64,000 nucleotides of DNA from positions 1 through 64,000 of the forward strand of contig NZ_SELT01000005.1 of assembly GCF_004361065.1 (NCBI RefSeq), in the 5' to 3' direction. The notes beneath the pieces are model-generated. The model was not told the DNA's origin. It saw only the letters and a list, made by a program, of their open reading frames with translations, and did not search any database. The translations under genes were made by a program, and so were the position numbers. This DNA comes from Cognatilysobacter terrigena. GTDB lineage: Bacteria; Pseudomonadota; Gammaproteobacteria; Xanthomonadales; Xanthomonadaceae. Every line of letters starts with the position of its first letter. Positions within the stretch are counted from its first letter, which is position 1. Of the stretch, positions 40,621-49,436 are shown piece by piece.

Positions 40621-43059
40621 TCAGCGCGACAGCACGTCGAACGAGATCCGCGCCCACGCCCCACCCTGCGCGAGCGCGGTGAGCACGTGGGCGCCGGGCT
40701 CGGCGAGTTGCAGGGGCAATGTCGCCGCACCCGTCGTCTGCGCGATGAAGCGGCCATCGAGCAGCCAGCGCACGTCGTCGGTCGTACCGAGCGCGCGCAC
40801 CTCGACGCGCACGGACGCGCCGTCGCCCGATGCGAGCCGCGCGTTGTCGCGAACGCCGTCGATGTGAAGCGTCGCCGCGGCGGCGCGTCCGTCGTCGGCG
40901 CAGTCGGGCGATAGCGCGGGCAACACCGACGCCTCGCGCTCGCGTTGCGTCAGCCACGGCGATGCAAGCACGGGCCATCGCGCGAGCGATACCGGTCGCG
41001 TGACGTGCGTCCGCGCGCAGTCGGCGGAAACACGCAGGCCCGTCGACGCATCGACGTCGACATCCTCGCGACCCGCATTCCACGCACGCGCCTGACGCTC
41101 CGGGAGCGTCGGCGGCACGGTTCCGTCGAGCACCCACGCCGTCATGCGGCGCTCGCACAGCGCGGCGGGCTGCGCGTCGGCCGGTGTGCCGAGCGGCCAG
41201 CAGATGTCGGTCTGCGAGACGGACGACGGCCGCCGCGGCGACGCCGCCGTTCGCGCGCGCGGCAGGCTGTCGACGATCTCGAACAGCAGCGGCAACGCGG
41301 TGACCGCGCCGTACTGGCCCGGCATTGGCGTTCCGTCGGGTCGACCGACCCACACGCCGACCGTGTACGCGGGCGTCGCGCCGAGCGCCCACGCGTCGCG
41401 ATAGCCGTAGCTCGTGCCCGTCTTCCACGCGAGTGGTGCACGGCCTCGCGCATCGAACAGGTCGCCGACGCTGCCGGGCCGCGGCGTGCGTTCGAGGATG
41501 TCGCGAATGATCCACGCGGCGCCTTCCGACATCACGCGCCGTTCGACATGCGGATCGTTCGGCGTGTAGCGCACGCGCCCCGCAACGCCGCCGCGCGCGA
41601 ACGATGCATACGCGCCGACGAGGTCTTCGAGCTTCGCCCCCGTGCCACCAAGGATCATGGACAGGTTCGGCTTTGCGCCGTCGGGCCACTTCAAGCGCAG
41701 GCCTGCATGCGCGAGGCGTGCATCGAAATGTGCCGGACCGACACGGTCGAGCACATCCACCGCCGGCACGTTGAGCGACTGCCGCAGCGCGTCCGCGACG
41801 CTGATCGGCCCGGTGAATGCCGCATCGAAATTGCCGGGGCGGTAGTCGCCAAAGGATTGCGGCGCGTCGACCAGCAGGCTTTCGGAATGCACGATGCCGT
41901 CGTCCAGCGCCATGCCGTAGAGGAAGGGCTTGAGCGTCGAACCCGGCGACCGCCACGCGCGCACCATGTCGACGTGGCCCAACCGCGCGGCGTCTTCGAT
42001 ATCGAGAGATCCGACGTAGGCGCGCGCTTCGAGCGTGGCGTTGTCGACGACGAGCAACGCGGCCGACGTGCGCTCCGGAAGCGTCGAAAAATACGCGGCG
42101 ATGCGATCCTCGACGACGCGTTGCAGGTCGCGATCGATGGTCGACGCGATGCGCGCCTGGCGCGGCGATGCACTGCGCAGGCGCTGGGCGAGCAACGGCG
42201 CGAGACGCGGCGCCTGCAGCGAACGCGCGACCACGGGTTCGATGCGCGCGTCGTGTGCGTCCGCATTCGTCCAGACGCCGAGCTGCGCCATGCGCGCGAG
42301 CACCTTGTCGCGCGCGGCGCGAGCGGCCTCGGGATGGCGATCAGGACGCAGCCGGCTCGGCGCCTGCGGCAGGACGGTGAGCAGTGCGGCTTCCGCGTGC
42401 GAGAGCCGCGACGCGGGCTTGCCGAGGTAGGCCCAGCTCGCGGCCTCCACGCCCTCGATGGCGCCACCGAACGGCGCGTGGTCGAGATAGAGCTGCAGGA
42501 TCCCGCGCTTGCCGACGTGCACTTCGAGCTGCAGCGCGCGGAACACCTGCCGGAGCTTGCCGCCGACGTCGCGCGGATGCGGGTCGAGGATGCGCGCGAC
42601 CTGCATCGTGAGCGTCGAACCGCCCGACACGACGTGGCGATACCGCAGCACCTGTGCGCCCGCCCGCGCGAGTGCATAGGGGTTGATGCCCGGATGCCGC
42701 CAGAACCAGCGGTCCTCGTAGCCGATCAGCGCCTGCAGGTAGAGCGGCGACACCGCTTCGGCGCGCACCGGATAGCGCCAGACACCACGACTGTCGGCGA
42801 ATGCACGCAGCGGTGCGCCGTCTCGCGCCAGCACCACTGCGCCGCCATCGCGTGCATCGGGCAAGGGCAGCGGGAACGCGAGGTCGAGCAGCATCGCGAG
42901 AACGAGGACGCTTTCGATCGCGAGCAGCGCCGCTAGCGCGCGGCGTGCGAGCGAGCGACGTCGCGTCGCGCGCGGCGACTCGACGTCCACGCGCGCGACC
43001 GGCGATGAGCCATCGCCATCCCGTCGCCGCCTCGCGCGTTTTGACCATCGAACCGCCAC
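40621..43059 (-). CDS. pbpC: Penicillin-binding protein 1C
   Basis: 812 residues from a GTG at 43059 with a GAGG site five bases upstream. The upstream in-frame extension overlaps the alpha-2-macroglobulin gene and is a shadow. A cytoplasmic basic tail is followed by one membrane segment (about 40-62). The glycosyltransferase domain has the catalytic Glu115 (YEDRWFWRHPG) and GGSTLTMQVARIL. The transpeptidase domain has Ser374-Lys377 (STLK), SLN and KTGTSYGYRD. The C-terminal BiPBP_C beta domain is about 700-812. It polymerises and may cross-link peptidoglycan. The alpha-2-macroglobulin gene ends 26 bases before it, as in E. coli (pbpC with yfhM). Confidence 0.95.
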   Translation of the reverse strand: MAVRWSKRARRRRDGDGSSPVARVDVESPRATRRRSLARRALAALLAIESVLVLAMLLDLAFPLPLPDARDGGAVVLARDGAPLRAFADSRGVWRYPVRAEAVSPLYLQALIGYEDRWFWRHPGINPYALARAGAQVLRYRHVVSGGSTLTMQVARILDPHPRDVGGKLRQVFRALQLEVHVGKRGILQLYLDHAPFGGAIEGVEAASWAYLGKPASRLSHAEAALLTVLPQAPSRLRPDRHPEAARAARDKVLARMAQLGVWTNADAHDARIEPVVARSLQAPRLAPLLAQRLRSASPRQARIASTIDRDLQRVVEDRIAAYFSTLPERTSAALLVVDNATLEARAYVGSLDIEDAARLGHVDMVRAWRSPGSTLKPFLYGMALDDGIVHSESLLVDAPQSFGDYRPGNFDAAFTGPISVADALRQSLNVPAVDVLDRVGPAHFDARLAHAGLRLKWPDGAKPNLSMILGGTGAKLEDLVGAYASFARGGVAGRVRYTPNDPHVERRVMSEGAAWIIRDILERTPRPGSVGDLFDARGRAPLAWKTGTSYGYRDAWALGATPAYTVGVWVGRPDGTPMPGQYGAVTALPLLFEIVDSLPRARTAASPRRPSSVSQTDICWPLGTPADAQPAALCERRMTAWVLDGTVPPTLPERQARAWNAGREDVDVDASTGLRVSADCARTHVTRPVSLARWPVLASPWLTQREREASVLPALSPDCADDGRAAAATLHIDGVRDNARLASGDGASVRVEVRALGTTDDVRWLLDGRFIAQTTGAATLPLQLAEPGAHVLTALAQGGAWARISFDVLSR

Positions 43060-43085
43060 TGCAACCTCGTCGGATCGAGCCGGGC

Positions 43086-46000
43086 TCAGTGCCCCGGCTC
43101 GCCCACGTTGACCTTCGCCGGTGACGCCTTGCCGACGCCGCGGATCCACGGCCGGTACATGTCTTCCACGAGCGACGGCGGCACGGTGTACGTGCCCGGC
43201 GTCACCGCGCGCACCATGTAGAACACGCGCGACGTGCTGCCCGACGAGAGCTTGAGCGCCGCGACGTAGCGATCCTCGCGGAACTCCTCGTGCTTCACCT
43301 CGGCCGCGTCCTTGCGGTCGGCGAGTTCGATGCCGTCGATGCTGACGTCGGCCCACTGCTTCTCGTCGCCGAGATTGAAGTTCTCGATCTCGAGGCCGGC
43401 CGGCAGCAGGTCGGTGAGCAGCGCGTCGGGCACGTCGTCCTGCGGCGTGATCGCGACGGACACGATCAGCGCGTCGCCTTCCTCGAGCTTGCCGCCATCC
43501 CACGGCTGGCCGTCCGGCGTGTACCACTTGCGGACGATGCCGATCTTCGAATCGTCGAACGCCGGCGGATCGCGCGGAATGCCCGCAACGTCGACAGTGG
43601 CGTAGAGCGTGCCGGTACCCGTCGGCGCGAAGGAGATCCCGCCGCGCACGGCCGTGATGTCGAACAGACGCGCCTGCAGCTTCGCCGCCGGCGCCTCGCT
43701 CGCCGCGCCCGCAACGCGCCACGCGCCCGCGACCTGCCGCGACGTGTCCACCATCAGCTGCTTGCCGAGCCGCGCGAGTGCGACCTGCTCCTGCGTGCTG
43801 AGGTATATGCCGTAGGCCGAACGTCGCGCATCGATTTCACGCACCAGCGCCATCAGGCGCGGATCGAACGCCTTGGGCGCGAGGCCGTGGCGCCGCGTGA
43901 GCGCGAGCATGAGGGCATCATCGCGAACGCGGCTGCCGTAATCGCCGAAGTAGCCGGTGCGCGCGTCGGGATCGCGATCGAAGCCGTCCTGGATCGCACG
44001 CACGCCACGCGCACGGTCGCCCTGCAGCGCGAGCGCGAGGCCGAGGTGCACGAGCGGCAGGCCGGTGATGCTCTGCTTGCGATCGTTGTCGTACAGGCCG
44101 CGGAGCGTGCCGAGCGGCGCACGGTTCACGCGCGCGAGCACGTAGCCGGCATACGCCTGGTACGCGAAGCGCAGGTGCTCGCGACGATCGTAGCCGTAGA
44201 AGCCGCTGCTGCCGCCGAGCAGGTCCTCGCTCATCGCCTTGAGCGCCTTCTGCAGCACGGTGTCCGGAATCGCGAAGCCGGCGTCGCGCGCGTCGAGCAG
44301 GAACTCGGCGACGTACGGCGTCAGCAGCGGATTCACGGAATCGTCGTCATCGCCCCACATCGAGAAATGGCCTGATGCGACCTGCATGCCCGAGATGCGT
44401 GCGAACGCGCCGTTCATGCGCGCAAGGCGCTTCTTCGCGTCGAGGCCCTTGACGCCGAGCGTGCGCGCCGTCGCGTCGTCGAGCAGCAGGCCCGCATAAC
44501 CCTTGCTGGTCGTTTGCTCGATGCAGCCGTACGGGTAGTCGAGCGCGCCCTGCAGCGCGGCCGCGAACGGGATCGGCGGATTCGGGCTGACGGTCAAACG
44601 GGCGGCGACCGAGTCCGCGATCAGGCCGTCGACGATGTCCGCCGGCAGCGTCGTAGACGCGGGCGCATCGAAGGTCGACGTGCGCGTGCGCACGACCTGC
44701 GGCCACGCCGGGCGAACAGGAAGATCGAAACCGCGATCGACACGTGACGCATTGCCGTCGATCCGGATACGCACACGCCCGGTGCCGAAGCCTTCCTTCG
44801 CCGTGAGCGGGAACGTGAGCGAGACCTTCTGCTCCGGCGCCAGTGTCAGCGTTCGGGCGCCGTCGGCCAGCGCGAGCGGGCCCGTCGTGTCGACGTTGAC
44901 CTTGAAGCTGCCGGCGCGGCCCGTGAAGTTCTGCACGTCGAGCGTGACGCGACTGCTGTCGCCCGGCGCGAGCACGCGCGGCATGCTGGGTTCGGCGAGG
45001 ATCGGCGCGCGAATCGTGCTTTCCTTCGCGACGCTGCCGAAGCGTCCGCCCGAGTACACCACGGCCGACACGCGCAACGTGCCGTTGAAATCGGGCACCG
45101 CCACCTTCAGCCGCGCGATCCCCTTAGCGTCCAGCGCGACAGGACCGGCGAACAGGTCGACGGTCTGCACATGGGCGGTCGGCCGACGCGCCTGCGGCAG
45201 CGCGGGGAGCGCCATGTCGCCGCCGAACTTCAGGCGCGCGGTGCCGCCGTCGAAACTCTCGATCACGCGGCCGTAGATGTCGTACGCATCGACGCCGAGC
45301 CGGCGCTGCGCGAAGAAGTGCTTCGCCGGATCCGGCACCGGGAACTGCGTGATGTTGAGGATGCCGACGTCGACCGCCGACACGACGACGTGCGCGCGTT
45401 GGCCCGCGAGCTGCGGCGCCGCGATCGTCACCGGCAGGTCGCGCTCCGGTCGCGTCTTCGCCGGCACCGAGATGCCGACGGCGACGCGCCGATCTCGACG
45501 GTCCATCGGCACGTGCGCGACGCCGACCGCGCGCGCGGGCGTGACCTTGCTGGTCGCGCTGCCGCCGCGGAATACGAGCGCACTGACGTACACGTCGTGG
45601 CGTTCCCAGTCCTTGGTCACCGGAATCTCGAAGGTGCTGCCGGCTTTCACGTCCACCGACTGCACGTACAGCATGCGATCGGATTCGACGATCAGCAGGC
45701 CACGACCCGGATTGGGCGGTGTCACCGTCACCTTCAACGTGTCGCCAGCGCGATAACCCGTCTTGTCGAGCGCGAGCTTGACCTTGTCGGGGCGCGCGTC
45801 GAGGCCACGGTTTTCGTCGTTCCAGCTCCAGCCCGCGGTAAACGGATAGCGCGACGTGAGCTTCGTGACCGGGTCGTACACGTCGACCCGGTAGTCGCCC
45901 CACTCCACCGGGAAGTCGAACGGCACGGCGTCGTTGCCCGCATCGACGTTGAGCGTCTGCACGTTCTCGAAGCGACGGGTAAAGGCGTAATCCCAGCCGC

Positions 46001-48047
46001 TGTCTTCGTCGTAATCCCAGTGGTAGTCGCGACGCTCGCGCACCAGCGTGATGCGCAGGCCCTTCGCGGGGCGCGGGCGGCCCTGCGCGTCGACGCGCAT
46101 GAGCTGGAAGCGCGCATTCGTGTTCGCGTCCGCGCCGTCGGTGGCGTCGAACAGCGGGCGTACGCCGACGAGCGCGTCGGCCGGCCACATCACGCGCTTC
46201 ACGCTGCGATTCACGCTGCGGCCGCCGGTCTCGTACACGCTGCCGCTCAGCATGAGCGCGATCGGCGAAACCGGTTTCGCGTCCTTCGGTAGCGGCACGT
46301 CGACGTCGAGGCGACCGTTCGGGTCGAGCACGGTGTCCAGCACGTCCTCGGCCTTGTCCGGCAGCGCGAGCGTGGCGTCGCCGAAGAAGTAGCCGGGCAG
46401 CTGCTGCGCTTCGAACGGATGCTGTTCGACCGCGATCGCGAGGCGCGCCGTGAAGCGGTTGCCGGCGGCCGGCGCGCCGTACAGGTAGTCGCCCTGCACG
46501 TGCAGCTTGAGCGGCTGCCCCGGGGTGACGACGGGCTGTGCCGAGAGGTCGAGCTTGAGACGTTCCGGCAGGAACTCCTCGACCCGCAGCGTCATGCCTT
46601 CGACGGCGTCCTTGCTGCCGGGGTCGGTGCGGAACTCGACGCGCCAACGGCCCGTCGGTGCCTCGGACGGGATGACCTGGTCCTGACGCACGTAACCCTG
46701 CGCGTCGGGCTGCAGACGCGACTCGATCAGCGTTTTGCCGTCGGGCTGCACGTAGCGCACGTAGATCGGCTGCGGCGCTTTGCCGGCCGCGGTCGCGATG
46801 GGATTGCCGTCGTGATCCCGTAGCAGCGCCGAGAGATGGACCGTCTCGCCGGGGCGATAGAGATCGCGGCCGGCCCACGCGAACACATCGAACCACGCTT
46901 CCTCGCGCCCGGCGACGGCGAACTCGGAGAGATCGAGCGCCGGCGGGTTGAACGGCAGCATCGTGACGTCGCTGCCGCGGCGCGCGACCAGCACGTGGCT
47001 GGCGTCGAGCGTGTAGTCGAGCAGCGCGTTGCCGTTGCTGTCCGTCGTGCTCTTGAAGACGGGCTCGCCCTTGGCGTCGAGCACGCGCAAATCCACACCG
47101 CCCGTGCCCGAGCCGTCGAGCAGCGACGCGGTGTGGACGAACAACTTGTCCTTGTATGCACGCACGTGCACGCCGAGGTCGCTGACGGTGAAGAACGCGG
47201 TCTCGAAGTCGTCGCTGAAGGTCCCGGCCTTCTTCATCACCGCGAAGTACAGGCCGGGTTCCTGCAGCTCCTTGATGTCCTGGATCGGCAGGTAGGTCAG
47301 CACGCGCTCGTTGGCCTTGCCGCCGAGCACGAAGCGGTTGACGTAGACGGCGTCGGCGATCTTCGTGAGCGCGCGATGTTCCTCGCCGTTGTTGTCGAGG
47401 TCCCAGCTGCCGCGACGCCCGCCGCGCTGGTACTCGGCGAAGAACTTCGGCAGTTCGCTGTCCCGCACGCGCAGGAATTCGACGTCGACTTCCGGCACGT
47501 TGATCGACACCACCGGCAGGCCGCGCGTTTCGCGCGCCGGCAGCACGCTGCCCTGCGAGGCGAAGCCGACGACCGGATCGAGCGGACCGGTGTAGACCTT
47601 GCGCTCGAGTTCCTTGCCGATGCGGCTGCCGTCCGCCGCCGTCAGCCCGGGATAGGCGACGACGACGTAGTTCTTGCTCGGCTCGACATGGCGGAACCGG
47701 AGCACCTTGGCGCCGTCGTCGAGTACCCAACCGCCGTCGACGTGGCCGCCCTTGTCGTCGCGCACGACGATGAGCTTGTCGAACTCCTGCGTGGCGGCGA
47801 GCGGCCGACTGAATTCCACCGCGATGGCGAGTTCGTCGTCTGCCTTGTCGGGGTACGCCGACGCGATGGTGAACTCACCCGGGGCGACGCGCTTCGCGTG
47901 GATGGCCTCCCCGCTCGGTGCCGGCAGTTCGCCGTCGGTGTCCCGCTTGCAGCCACCGAGACCGAGGGTGAGTGCGAGGATGAAAACGATCAACGCGCCG
48001 ACGCGGCGCGAGGCTGCGGATCCGTCCGCCCGATGCATGCCGTGCAT
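43086..48047 (-). CDS. Bacterial alpha-2-macroglobulin lipoprotein
   Basis: 1653 residues from the ATG at 48047 with a GGGGG site about 6 bases upstream. A hydrophobic signal ends in a lipobox LGGC (about residue 33), so it is a lipoprotein, probably periplasm-facing. Macroglobulin-like beta domains fill the N-terminal 1100 residues. The thioester motif GCIEQ (Cys1175, Gln1178) is intact and followed by the helical thioester domain and the receptor-binding-like C-terminus. Family members trap attacking proteases through the thioester. The linkage with pbpC suggests guarding the periplasm when the wall is breached. Confidence 0.95.
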   Translation of the reverse strand: MHGMHRADGSAASRRVGALIVFILALTLGLGGCKRDTDGELPAPSGEAIHAKRVAPGEFTIASAYPDKADDELAIAVEFSRPLAATQEFDKLIVVRDDKGGHVDGGWVLDDGAKVLRFRHVEPSKNYVVVAYPGLTAADGSRIGKELERKVYTGPLDPVVGFASQGSVLPARETRGLPVVSINVPEVDVEFLRVRDSELPKFFAEYQRGGRRGSWDLDNNGEEHRALTKIADAVYVNRFVLGGKANERVLTYLPIQDIKELQEPGLYFAVMKKAGTFSDDFETAFFTVSDLGVHVRAYKDKLFVHTASLLDGSGTGGVDLRVLDAKGEPVFKSTTDSNGNALLDYTLDASHVLVARRGSDVTMLPFNPPALDLSEFAVAGREEAWFDVFAWAGRDLYRPGETVHLSALLRDHDGNPIATAAGKAPQPIYVRYVQPDGKTLIESRLQPDAQGYVRQDQVIPSEAPTGRWRVEFRTDPGSKDAVEGMTLRVEEFLPERLKLDLSAQPVVTPGQPLKLHVQGDYLYGAPAAGNRFTARLAIAVEQHPFEAQQLPGYFFGDATLALPDKAEDVLDTVLDPNGRLDVDVPLPKDAKPVSPIALMLSGSVYETGGRSVNRSVKRVMWPADALVGVRPLFDATDGADANTNARFQLMRVDAQGRPRPAKGLRITLVRERRDYHWDYDEDSGWDYAFTRRFENVQTLNVDAGNDAVPFDFPVEWGDYRVDVYDPVTKLTSRYPFTAGWSWNDENRGLDARPDKVKLALDKTGYRAGDTLKVTVTPPNPGRGLLIVESDRMLYVQSVDVKAGSTFEIPVTKDWERHDVYVSALVFRGGSATSKVTPARAVGVAHVPMDRRDRRVAVGISVPAKTRPERDLPVTIAAPQLAGQRAHVVVSAVDVGILNITQFPVPDPAKHFFAQRRLGVDAYDIYGRVIESFDGGTARLKFGGDMALPALPQARRPTAHVQTVDLFAGPVALDAKGIARLKVAVPDFNGTLRVSAVVYSGGRFGSVAKESTIRAPILAEPSMPRVLAPGDSSRVTLDVQNFTGRAGSFKVNVDTTGPLALADGARTLTLAPEQKVSLTFPLTAKEGFGTGRVRIRIDGNASRVDRGFDLPVRPAWPQVVRTRTSTFDAPASTTLPADIVDGLIADSVAARLTVSPNPPIPFAAALQGALDYPYGCIEQTTSKGYAGLLLDDATARTLGVKGLDAKKRLARMNGAFARISGMQVASGHFSMWGDDDDSVNPLLTPYVAEFLLDARDAGFAIPDTVLQKALKAMSEDLLGGSSGFYGYDRREHLRFAYQAYAGYVLARVNRAPLGTLRGLYDNDRKQSITGLPLVHLGLALALQGDRARGVRAIQDGFDRDPDARTGYFGDYGSRVRDDALMLALTRRHGLAPKAFDPRLMALVREIDARRSAYGIYLSTQEQVALARLGKQLMVDTSRQVAGAWRVAGAASEAPAAKLQARLFDITAVRGGISFAPTGTGTLYATVDVAGIPRDPPAFDDSKIGIVRKWYTPDGQPWDGGKLEEGDALIVSVAITPQDDVPDALLTDLLPAGLEIENFNLGDEKQWADVSIDGIELADRKDAAEVKHEEFREDRYVAALKLSSGSTSRVFYMVRAVTPGTYTVPPSLVEDMYRPWIRGVGKASPAKVNVGEPGH

Positions 48048-48127
48048 GCGCGCCCCCTTAGTGATTGCGCGAAGTATTGGGCATCCACCAACGCGCGCAA
48101 TCGCGTCCCGACGGACGGTGAAACGCG

Positions 48128-49432
48128 TCAGACGATGGACGTTTCGACCGCCGTCCGACGTTCGTCCAGCCAGCGCACCAGGTCGGCGGCGGGCATGGGT
48201 TTGGCGAACAGGTAACCCTGCAGGACGTCGCAGCCGAGCGCCATCAGGCGATCACGCGTCGCGACGTCTTCGATGCCTTCGGCGGCGACCGTCAGGTTGA
48301 ACCGGTGCGCGAGGTCGACGACGAAGCGGATGATGTCGGCGCACGAGGGATCCGTCGCGAGTTCGGTGACGAAGGAGCGATCGATCTTGAGCTCGTCGGC
48401 CGGGATGTTGCGGAAGTACGAGAGGCAGGAGTAGCCCGTGCCGAAGTCGTCGATCGAGATCTGCGCACCGAGCGCGCGGATGCGCTCCAGCACCGGGAAC
48501 GCCGCGCGTGCGTCCATGAGCGAGCTCTCCGTGATCTCGACGACCAACTGCACGCCCTCGCCCCAGAGGCGCAGTGCGTCCTCGACGAGCTCGGGCAGGT
48601 CCGGCTCGGTCGCGAGCATGCCGGGAATGTTGATCGACACCGACGGCGGGCCTGACGGGAAGCGCCATTGCGAGGCCTGCCGCAGCGCCGTGTTGAGCGC
48701 CCACACCGTCAGCTTCTTGATATGGCCGATGCGCTCGGCGACAGGAATGAACACCGCCGGCGACACGAAACCGCGCGTCGGGCTGTACCAGCGCATCAGT
48801 GCTTCGGCGCCGATCGGCTGCAACGGTCCGGCGGCGAGCTTGGGCTGGAACGCGAGCGACAGTTCGCCGCGCTCGATCGCGCCGCCGAGCTGGACCTCGA
48901 GGTCCCACTGATCGGAGATGTCGACGTCGCCCGCGGTGTCGGGCGCGAACATGTGGCGCACGCCGGCACGACGCGCACGCGACAGGGCCGCTTCCGCGCG
49001 GCGCAACAGGAACTCGGAGTGCGTGGCATGGCGCGGCGCCATCGCGATGCCCACCGTCACCGGCACGTGCAGTTCCGCCTGCCCTTCCCGCATCGGACGC
49101 GCGAGCAGCCGGAACAGCTTCTGCACCGCGAGTTCGACATGCCCGGCATTCATCATGCCGGTGAGGATGAGCGCGAAGCGGTTGTCGCCCAGCCGCGCAG
49201 CGTAGTCCTGCGGACGCGTCACGAACTCGAGCTGTCGCGCGAGATGCGACAGCAGGCGATCGCCCGTGGCGAAGCCGTGGATGCCGTTGACCTGGGCGAA
49301 GCCATCGATGTCGATGACGAGCAGCGCCATCGGGACGCGCTTGTCGGCCGCGAGCACGACCTGGCGGCCGAGCAACGACAGGAACGTGCGGCGGTCGCGA
49401 AGACCGGTCAGTTCGTCCTGGCCGGGCTGCAT
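48128..49432 (-). CDS. EAL phosphodiesterase with degenerate GGDEF domain
   Basis: 434 residues, without N-terminal sensor. Residues 6-160 form a GGDEF domain whose active-site signature is changed to GDNRF (82-86), while the RxxD inhibitory site RPQD (73-76) is kept at the exact spacing. Residues 185-430 are an EAL domain with EALMRW (210-215), EITES (Glu299), IDDFGTGYS (Asp328/329), KIDRSF (Lys349), AEGIED (Glu385, Glu388) and QGYLFAKP. All expected catalytic positions for cyclic di-GMP hydrolysis are present. The GGDEF half is probably a regulatory binding site. It ends 4 bases from the HD-GYP gene, so the two are co-transcribed. Confidence 0.93.
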   Translation of the reverse strand: MQPGQDELTGLRDRRTFLSLLGRQVVLAADKRVPMALLVIDIDGFAQVNGIHGFATGDRLLSHLARQLEFVTRPQDYAARLGDNRFALILTGMMNAGHVELAVQKLFRLLARPMREGQAELHVPVTVGIAMAPRHATHSEFLLRRAEAALSRARRAGVRHMFAPDTAGDVDISDQWDLEVQLGGAIERGELSLAFQPKLAAGPLQPIGAEALMRWYSPTRGFVSPAVFIPVAERIGHIKKLTVWALNTALRQASQWRFPSGPPSVSINIPGMLATEPDLPELVEDALRLWGEGVQLVVEITESSLMDARAAFPVLERIRALGAQISIDDFGTGYSCLSYFRNIPADELKIDRSFVTELATDPSCADIIRFVVDLAHRFNLTVAAEGIEDVATRDRLMALGCDVLQGYLFAKPMPAADLVRWLDERRTAVETSIV

Positions 49433-49436
49433 CGCG

